Shown piece by piece: positions 57,041 to 64,000 of a stretch of 64,000 nucleotides of DNA. Made by a program: the position numbers and the translations under genes. Below the pieces are notes generated by a model that did not search any database, was not told the origin of the DNA, and saw nothing but the letters and a program-made list of their open reading frames with translations. Origin of the DNA: Cycas panzhihuaensis (lineage: Eukaryota; Cycadophyta); assembly GCA_023213395.1 (NCBI GenBank), contig CM041465.1, positions 54,009,741 through 54,073,740 on the forward strand. Direction: 5' to 3'. Position 1 is the first letter of the stretch; each line of letters begins with the position of its first letter.

Positions 57041-57660
57041 TTAGCGGGTTTAGGCTAACATGGTACTTACGGCATCTTGCGAAGATGGCGCGTAAGTCGG
57101 AGGGGTGATGGGCTCTGGTGCGAGAGAGACCCATCATGTCGTCCATGAAGACCTCCATCGTGTTGTTGATGAGGTCGTGAAAGATAAAATGCATGGCTCT
57201 CGACAGTAGCCCTGCATTTTTAAGGCCAAAGGGCATTGCCTTGTAGGCAAAGACACCCCATGGCGTGGTGAAGGCCGCCTTGTGACGGCTTCGTGAGAGA
57301 TTTGATCCGTTGTAGCCGAGAAGCCGCCCATCAAGGACATAACCCGAACCCTACTGCATTTGTCGATTATCTGATCGATGAAAGGGAGAGGAAAGTTGTC
57401 CTTAGGGCAAGCATTGTTTATGTCGCGAAAATCGACACAAATACGGATGGTCCCGTTCTTTTTGGCAACGGGAACAATGTTCGATACCCACTTGGGGTAA
57501 TCGATAGAGGAAATAAGCCCCGCCTCCAAAAGCTTCTCAACTTCCATCTTAACGGCAGCTGAAAGCTTTGGGTGAAGGACGCCGCTCGACGCACGGGCGC
57601 ACGCCGTGGAAGGTCGTAAGGTTGTGCGTGACGGAGGGGCTAATGCCCTTCATGTCCGAG
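56880..57660 (-). pseudogene. Gypsy reverse transcriptase relic
   Basis: Minus-strand order: GISPSVTHNL-like pol start near 57650, VEKLLEAGLISSIDYPKWVSN, KKNGTIRICVDFRDINNACP, FPLPFIDQIID (all 57547-57340), a frameshifted 'SFMDGFSG' block, MPFGLKNA (57236), the active site FMDD at 57149-57138, and LNPLKCVF near 57080. Both catalytic Asp of the FMDD box are present. At least two frameshifts break the domain. Confidence 0.9.
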
Positions 57661-58500
57661 TATTCCCACGCCAATACATCGCGAATTCCTGGAACAGAGG
57701 GTGTATTCCCTCACCTCGTGGGTACACTCCGCTCCTACCTTGATGACCCTCTCCCGAGCAAGGACTATGTCCTGGGTTGCCCCCATGCACATGGCATTCC
57801 CTCCTCGAAATGGAGGGGCGAGATCAACCTAAGGGAGGAAATGGGAGAGGGGATTGGGTCAGCTAACGGGGACCCAATCGCTAAGACCTTCTGGTGGCCA
57901 AGCTTGTGGTGACCAGGAGGCAAACTCGACGTGGAACCGGCTAAGTGTTCCAGCAAGGCCTCGTCATCTTCGAAGTAGTCCACTCCATCGAGGACCTGAC
58001 TCCGAGAGGGCGAGGCAAAGGACGGCGCGGGAGCGATAGGGCCGGTATGGCCTGAAGACTGCCCGTCATCCGCAAGAGAACCTGAAGGAGAAACAGGGAG
58101 GGGTTCCTCGTAAAAAGCAAGAGGAAAACTCCCAACATCATCATCACCTGCGGGGAGTGATGGAACGGAAGAGCTCGGGGCACGAAGGTCAGCATGCGCA
58201 ATGTCATGTGACGTGTGAAAGTGACCCGGCTCGCCAACAAAAGGGGTTATAGGAGTACGCCTAGGACTAGGAAGGTGCCCCGCACAAGCGGAGGAGCGAA
58301 ACCGGATGAGGAAGGTTCTCCTCCTCACTATGGGACTCGTCGTCACAAACACCACGAGGTACCCATACCGCCGACGCCAATAGGGGCAAACGCGTCAACG
58401 CGGAGAGGAAGGCGTGGGACCTTCTTCTCGCAAGAGGGATCGGAATTCGATGGAGCAAGCCGAGACATAGTCAAGGGCGTTTGTTTCCCTTCAGATGCCC
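57661..58500 (-). pseudogene. Linker between gypsy protease and RT
   Basis: The 196-codon open piece (58355-57765) is rich in Ser, Pro, Asp and Glu with no recognisable fold. It corresponds to the variable hydrophilic segment between protease and RT in this element type. An alternative reading as an independent protein has no support. Confidence 0.55.
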
Positions 58501-59090
58501 ATGGCTTGCTCGGGTGAAGCCTATCGGGCTTGGCGGCGATCGTCATGAGGACAACTTTCATTTGTCTATTATGAACAAATTTGAGTTGCCCCCACCGGTG
58601 GAACACACGGCCCCATTTGGTTGAGCCATGGTCGACCCGTAGGTGTTGTAGTCGACATCGACATCGAGGACGCACGGCATGTCAAGAACGCACCGCCTTA
58701 TCCTCGAGGGTAAGGGGTATCGAGACGCATCCCAAGGGAGTCTTCTCGTGCATCATAGTCTTGACAACGCCATGGAACGGGTTCCAAGGCAGAAACGCCA
58801 AGCTCTTGCATAACGCGCAAGGGCATGGCGTTGACTAAGAACCGCTGTTCACGACGGTCCTCCGCAATGTGCACCTGGAGTGTCGATCGTGATGGTAAAA
58901 GGGAAATTCCACTCGCCCTTCCACCGGATGGGGAAGATCCACAGGATTGAAGGAAATCATGGGCTCACCGCTTGGGGTCGTACCCAAGGCATGAACGGAT
59001 GCATCGTTCGACCCGAGAGCTTCCAAGAGGAGTGCCCGTTGCTCCGGGCAACTTCTCAAGACATCCATAATGGACATCCCTGCGGCCACG
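58500..59090 (-). pseudogene. Gypsy aspartic protease relic
   Basis: The piece 59089-58835 ends RRTVVNSGS: the D-S/T-G active-site motif appears as N-S-G (58849-58841, Asp to Asn). After a stop, WNPFHGVVKTMMHEKTPLGC and later KFVHNRQMKVV blocks follow in frame order, as in Tat-like proteases. The protease would release gag and pol proteins. The Asp change would inactivate it. Confidence 0.65.
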
Positions 59091-59820
59091 GTAAGGAGCT
59101 CCTCGACTACGGAGAAAGGCTTACCCCTCCCCGTGGGTTGGGTAAGGGCTCTCCTAAAGTCGAATCGCCCGGGGCGTATGGGAATGGTCTTGGGAAGTGC
59201 GGGAATCTCCGGAGGAGTGGTCTCTGGAGGAGGATCAAACTGCGAGGTAGACGCGGAGGGACCCGCCGCCTCCTTCGCTTGGGACCCAAGTTAATACGTA
59301 GAGGGGAGTGGTCTCAAGCATCTGGATCACCTTCTTTCCCTTGTTACAGGACCGCGGAGGTGACGGAGCGCCATGGCCGTGGGATCGCGAAGGAAGGTGA
59401 TCTTGCGCCTTCCCTCTACCACGCAAAGGGCGGGGATCGGGAGACCTATCCCGATTCCGGTTGTTCCTTTGCTGGGCATCGTGACCCCGTTCCCCATGCT
59501 TAGGGAACGGGTCTCTATGAACGGCCGATCGAGATTAGGCCTCGATGCTCGATTGGGGGACGAGTCGCGTGGGTGCTGGGCGTCGCGTGGGTGCCGTGTA
59601 ACGCCAAGATCGTCATGGAAACACTCCCCGTGGACGGAACACCACCTCTTCTCAAGGGAGGTTCGATCCTCCTTGCTGAGAAGGTTGGGCATTACCCTTC
59701 GGGGGCATCGCACGGAGGTTTGGGGACAGTTTATGGGAGGTAGGCGATGAAGGAGGTTGGAGTTTTAGCTCCTTCATCGCGCCGAACGAGCGAATGGCGA
59801 GGTAAGCGGATCTAGGGTCC
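59090..59820 (-). pseudogene. gag-protease spacer of the gypsy element
   Basis: A 128-codon open piece (59713-59327), Arg/Pro-rich, lies between the gag core and the protease. No zinc knuckle is evident. It probably corresponds to the basic gag C-terminus. Confidence 0.45.
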
Positions 59821-59822
59821 TC

Positions 59823-61560
59823 TCACGGGTGAGAGGTGGTCTCAATGGCCGTGAAGGTTTGGTTTCCTTCATCGGAAGAGGCGCCTGGGCGTTGCGAGGG
59901 CCTAGGAGGTTTCTTGAGTCCCGCTTGGATCTCAATGGCCTCCAAAGCTAAACACCTCGTGATGGCGAGTCGCACGTGGTCGCCCCATCTTGAGGACTCC
60001 ACGTGCACCTCGTGACGGCGCATTGACAAATGTATCCTCTTCAACTCCTCGTGCAATGTGGCCTTGGTGGAATGAAGAAGGTCGTGAAAACGTCGCACAA
60101 AGTCACGATTCATCTCATCGTGACCTTGTTTGAGCGACAGAAGCGCCTTCATTCCGCTTTCGAGCGGACGAGCTCCGTCAAAGTAATTGACGAACTCATC
60201 CACTAGCCGGAATGAGGAAATCGAATGGGCGGTGAAGGCGAGAACCACTTGAGGGCGCCGCCTGCAAGGACCGCGGAAGAGCTTCATCAAGATATGGTCG
60301 TAGGCCCAATAGTCGATGCACGCCATGGAAAAGTCAAGACATGTTCGGTTGGGTCTTGCGACAAAGTCCCGCCAAATTTGGGGACTTCAGAGGATGAGGC
60401 GCAAGTTAGTCCTCAACGCCAACAGACAAGGGCGTCGACCTATAGTCCACGAAAGGACGTGTCCTTGCCTGGGCTAAAGGATCGACAACTGTCAAAGGCA
60501 CGGACGGGGGTGTCGGTCCCATCCCTCCTTGAGGAAACACCCCTTGTGGGAAGGGGGTCTCGCGGTAGATGTTCGGAAAGGAGGCACGCTTCAGGCCGAC
60601 GCAGCAGTTAGGGTCGCTACCGACATTGGAAACAGAGGATGGGGGACCGGGTTTTGCCCATATGGGCCACCCGTAGGTGGCGCGACCCCATATGGGTACA
60701 ACGGGTCCACTCCATGACAGGAGGTGGTTTCCTGCCCCGCCCCCAAGGTTGTGACGCGGTAGCCAGGGGCACGAAGAGAAGGACCACCAACCGGGTTCGA
60801 CGATGTAGGAGTGGGTCCTACATGGCTAATCTACGGCGGGCTAGTAGGGCCTCGAGGCCTACTAGGAACGCGCGGCGCCACGTCGGGCATGGCACGTGCG
60901 TTTGGTTTGAACAGGCATACTAACTCCGAGTTGGGAACGGACACGCCGCGAAGTGTCCCGGGCGAGTGGGACCACGCTAGGGGCAGCGCAACACTCGCCT
61001 TAGAGCCGGGTAGACACGCATAGGACGTGTCTGCGCAAGCGGATGTATCAATCGTCCGAGATGACGTGGGCATGGATGAGGAAGACGCCACGTTGCGTAG
61101 GATCTCCGTTAACCATCTAGAGGCGGTTGGCGAACCGCCGAAAGTACTCGCCAAGCGCCTCGACCGCTTACGGAGGGGTATCCTCATAGCCATATGAGGT
61201 CGAAGGGACTTCAAAGTAGGGGATCCTCAGGTGCTCCTCGTAAGGCTCGCCAGCTGGGGTGGCGTGTCTCACGAGTAGCCGGATCTTCCATTGCATGAGC
61301 CAAGGCTCAAAATCTTCGGTGGAAATGGTCATCGTGGTAATAGATGGAATCCGCCTCACCGTAGATTCTCGAACAGACGAAGGGAACTCTTGAGTTCCCA
61401 AGTCATGGAGATGGTAGGCCCAATCGGACGGGTAACCTTCCATCACAAACGGGTTCGACGATGGAATGAAACGCGACGATTGGTCTTCTAACAACGGCGG
61501 CAAACCCCGCAAGCGGCGCGAGAAACGTCGCATGCAACGCCCCCGCGAACGTTGTTAGAA
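59823..61560 (-). pseudogene. Gypsy gag relic
   Basis: The N-terminal piece 61533-61168 (121 codons, from MRRFSRRLRG) is followed by Pro/Ser-rich sequence. The Retrotrans_gag-type core is at 60326-59990, where YDHILMKLFRG, SISSFRLVDEFVNYFDG and LLSLKQGHDEMNRDFVRRFH are the diagnostic helices ('SI.SF..L...F...F' and 'LKQG.DE..R.FVRRF'). Downstream pieces are frameshifted. Gag forms the particle; no complete frame remains. Confidence 0.8.
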
Positions 61561-61695
61561 AAAGTGAAAAGGAAAAGAAAGGAAAGCACTGCAAACCCGT
61601 TGGGGGTTGCCCAACTCAAAACACGAACCGCGAGCCTACCTAAAGGCAAGAGCACCAACACGAAGGGGAAGCGGATCTAGCTCCTTATCGGGCAA

Positions 61696-61712
61696 CCCCA
61701 AGATGGTCGCCA
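61696..61712 (-). promoter_or_regulatory. Candidate primer-binding site of the gypsy element
   Basis: Minus-strand TGGCGACCATCTTGGGG lies eight bases inside the 5' LTR. It starts with the TGG that pairs with a tRNA CCA end. I cannot name the tRNA with confidence. Confidence 0.5.
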
Positions 61713-61719
61713 AAGGAAA

Positions 61720-64000
61720 TGCTCTCCGCGGAATGCGATCCTACGCCTAGCAAAGAAATACAAAACACAACATGATCGGGCTAGACAATGAGGATCTCAC
61801 CTCGCGGTCGCCCATGCGCCGGAGCGCTGCACGGATCGCAAGGTGCCCGGTTGCTTCCGTGTAGCCGAAAGAAGACGAGGCCTTCCTACCCTTTGATGGC
61901 CGGAAGGAAAAGGAACCTCACAAGGCTGCGGCTTCTCAAGGTAATGAGAAGGCAACGAGAGGGCAACAAACTCAACGCAACAGGCGTGAAGTAAGGCACG
62001 GGTTGGGAAATACAACGTAAATGGGTCTTCTCTCTCACGTAATGCAAGGTAAAAGAAACTGATGTAAAAGTAAACGTAAAATAAAAGACTATTTCCTTTT
62101 CTTTATATTCCCTTCTTTACCTATTAAGCATGTATAAAAGGCAAGAACGATAAAAAGGAAAAACGAAGGAAACGCGAGGAATACCGGATCCGGTGGTTGA
62201 GGACGGCGCGATCCTCTCTCTTGCGCTCCTTTCCTCTCTCCTCCACGCATGCAACGTCGATTGGAGGCGACGAAGGGGGTACACTTACCTCCCCAAAAGC
62301 ATGCAAGGACTGAATAAAATGAAAGGACGAAAAACAAAGCTCGAAACGAAAAGGGAGAAGAGATACTCAGATGGGGGCCGATCAAGAATCTGTCGATCTC
62401 GTGCAATGATCCCTCCAACGCAAACCTGCAAACAATCCCAACAAACGCCTCCCTCTCGGGAGAGAGGCTCCGAAGCACAACAAGGTATATGTGTATATGG
62501 TAATAACATCAACTAAGCTAGCAAAATGTAAGTAAGCACCAACATGTAACGAAATGAAACAAGGCCGCGATAAGCATACAAACCGTCAAGCACCACAAAA
62601 TGTACTATATGGGATCGAGTGTAGCCTCTGGATGGCTAACTCACCCACGAGAGGTCTCCACGGGGTCCGGAAGGTAATGCTAGCGAGCAACGAGGTGAGA
62701 CAGTAGTAACAGTTGCCTACACCAAGGGAAAAGAACTCAAACCGACTCTTAGGCTTCCCTAACCCCGCTTCCTAAGAAAGAGCGGGTGATAAAGGGAGAG
62801 AGAGGACAAGGGACGAAACCCTTGGGGAGAAGGATGGCAATGGGGACTAACCCCGCCTATCTCCCTCTAATCCTCGTGAAACCCTTTATACCGACTAGCT
62901 TAGAAAATGGTGAAAGAGAAAGCTAGAAAGGGAAGGATGAGTCCCAAGGAAATGCAAAGAAATGTAACCAATCTAGGGCAGCGCTATAGTAAGTCACCAC
63001 TAGCCAAGATTACTTGCATCCAATGACAAAAGAAGATCCCAAAGCTAGTATATGCAAAAGAGAGGAAGGAAATTGCAAATAGAACCATCAAAAAGCAAGG
63101 AAAGAGCACCAACAAGAAGCTAAAAATACCTCGAATGGAGAAGAGCATGCATGCATTCACTTGGCCACTTGTAGCAAAGAAGACAAGCAAAGGTCTAAGG
63201 CTGGTTTCTTAGTGTCCTTTGCAGTAGAATGGAAGGAGGAAGCTCCGTGCAAGATGGGAGCTAGAAGTTGTCCTTTGGAGTAGTCTTTTTGTGAAGAAAT
63301 GCCTTGGAACTTTGAGTATTTGTGAGAGAAGGTGAAGCTTGTGGTGGAGAAACGTGGGGGCAGAATGGCCCCGCAACTCCACCGGTAATAGCCCACTTCA
63401 CCTCTCCCCACCTTTGTAAAAGAAGTTCCTCTTTCAATGTGTCTTTTCCTTGCCTTTTTCTTGAAGAGTTGCTCTAGAAAGCTTAAAAATCCAGTGAAGA
63501 ATGAGGCAAATGAGTAGGAAAAAGGCTTTTATGCCTTGGGCACAGCAAGTGAACGCTGGGGCCCTTGGGCGCCTCAGATCGTGAGCCACGCGGTTCAGCT
63601 CACAAAAATGCGCCATCGTCGCGTGGCTTTTTTAAATTTTAAACAGTTGCATGGCAAACTTGGCATCATCGCAAACTCATGATCGCTTAGTTTACCGCAC
63701 TGCATCAACTCAGAAAAAAGAAAAAAAAGAAGAAAAATACATTATAAAAGTCATAAACATCAGTTTTTAGGGTAAAAGCAGGGCTAAGACTGAAATACAT
63801 CAATCGGGAAGGCCTGTGCAAAGGCAAGCACCGAATGGTGCAAAGAGCCCTAACTAAGGGTTAAACCGGGCTTAGGAAGGGTTCGCAACATCAGTGGCAC
63901 GCGGCAATAAGGACAAACGAGCTGGCAAGAGCATCCTGAGAGACCATGGAGACATCGTGAGTGGTTGTACGCCATACGGGGTGTCGCATCCGCTTATGGA
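61720..64000 (-). repeat. 5' LTR of the gypsy element (cut by window end)
   Basis: Begins TGCTCTCCGCGG on the plus strand and is collinear with 48063-50358 to the last base of the window. Differences from the other LTR are mostly short insertions and deletions in CG-rich words. Open frames here (for example 62089-62478) are LTR sequence, not genes. Confidence 0.95.

Larger units (their letters stand above)
48063..64000 (-). mobile_element. Ty3/gypsy element, GC-rich, extra ORFs (right end outside window)
   Basis: Near-identical LTR sequence at 48063-50358 and 61720-64000 brackets a minus-strand gag, protease, RT, RNase H and integrase. The order and motif style resemble the non-chromodomain Tat group; that assignment is inference. 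It interrupts the copia at 46090-48057. GC content is much higher than in the sequence to the left. Two additions stand out downstream of integrase: an antisense open region and a free-standing RNase H frame. All core frames carry frameshifts. Confidence 0.93.

Overview
The window looks like repeat-dominated nuclear DNA of a flowering plant. I see no host gene, rRNA, tRNA or CRISPR array. Almost everything recognisable is LTR retrotransposon sequence of the Ty1/copia and Ty3/gypsy types, with plant-type primer-binding sites (initiator-Met and Asp-like). The elements are nested, and all are broken by stops and frameshifts. Species cannot be determined; a large, repeat-rich genome (pericentromeric or intergenic heterochromatin) is the natural reading.

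Layout. 1-900: an old, AT-shifted relic of the gypsy family that fills the right end of the window. 901-4405: AT-rich sequence with no gene. 4406-16990: a 6.4-kb block present twice in tandem (4406-10786 and 10791-16990). Each copy holds a minus-strand gypsy gag and LTR relic followed by a non-coding LTR element (LTRs 433 bp, internal about 3.1 kb). The 3' LTR of that element is interrupted at a TA tract by a small copia element (complete at 16630-21482, TSD ATATA). The block's right breakpoint lies just inside that copia. 21896-32307: a minus-strand copia (359-bp LTRs, good PBS and PPT). Between its gag and 5' LTR it carries a near-perfect palindrome (27762-29905, arms about 1.06 kb, loop 25 nt) made from the 3' part of another LTR element. 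33443-39734: a plus-strand copia, complete end to end (357-bp LTRs, TSD ATCAT) but catalytically dead. 40030-40960: a plus-strand gypsy integrase relic. 43400-45300: relic related to the non-coding LTR element. 45300-48057: 3' half of a minus-strand copia, cut by the next insertion. 48063 to beyond 64000: a GC-rich, younger Ty3/gypsy element on the minus strand (gag, protease, RT, RNase H, integrase).

The most unusual part is the gypsy element. About 4 kb downstream of its integrase lies a separate, Met-started RNase H reading frame (about 50941-51319, minus) with all four catalytic acidic residues visible. It may sit inside the LTR. Between it and integrase is a decayed plus-strand (antisense) open region at about 52450-54420, with a TATA-like box upstream and an AT-rich tail downstream. 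The ancient relic at 1-900 appears to preserve part of the same antisense reading frame. Coordinates of decayed domains are read by eye across frameshifts and are approximate.
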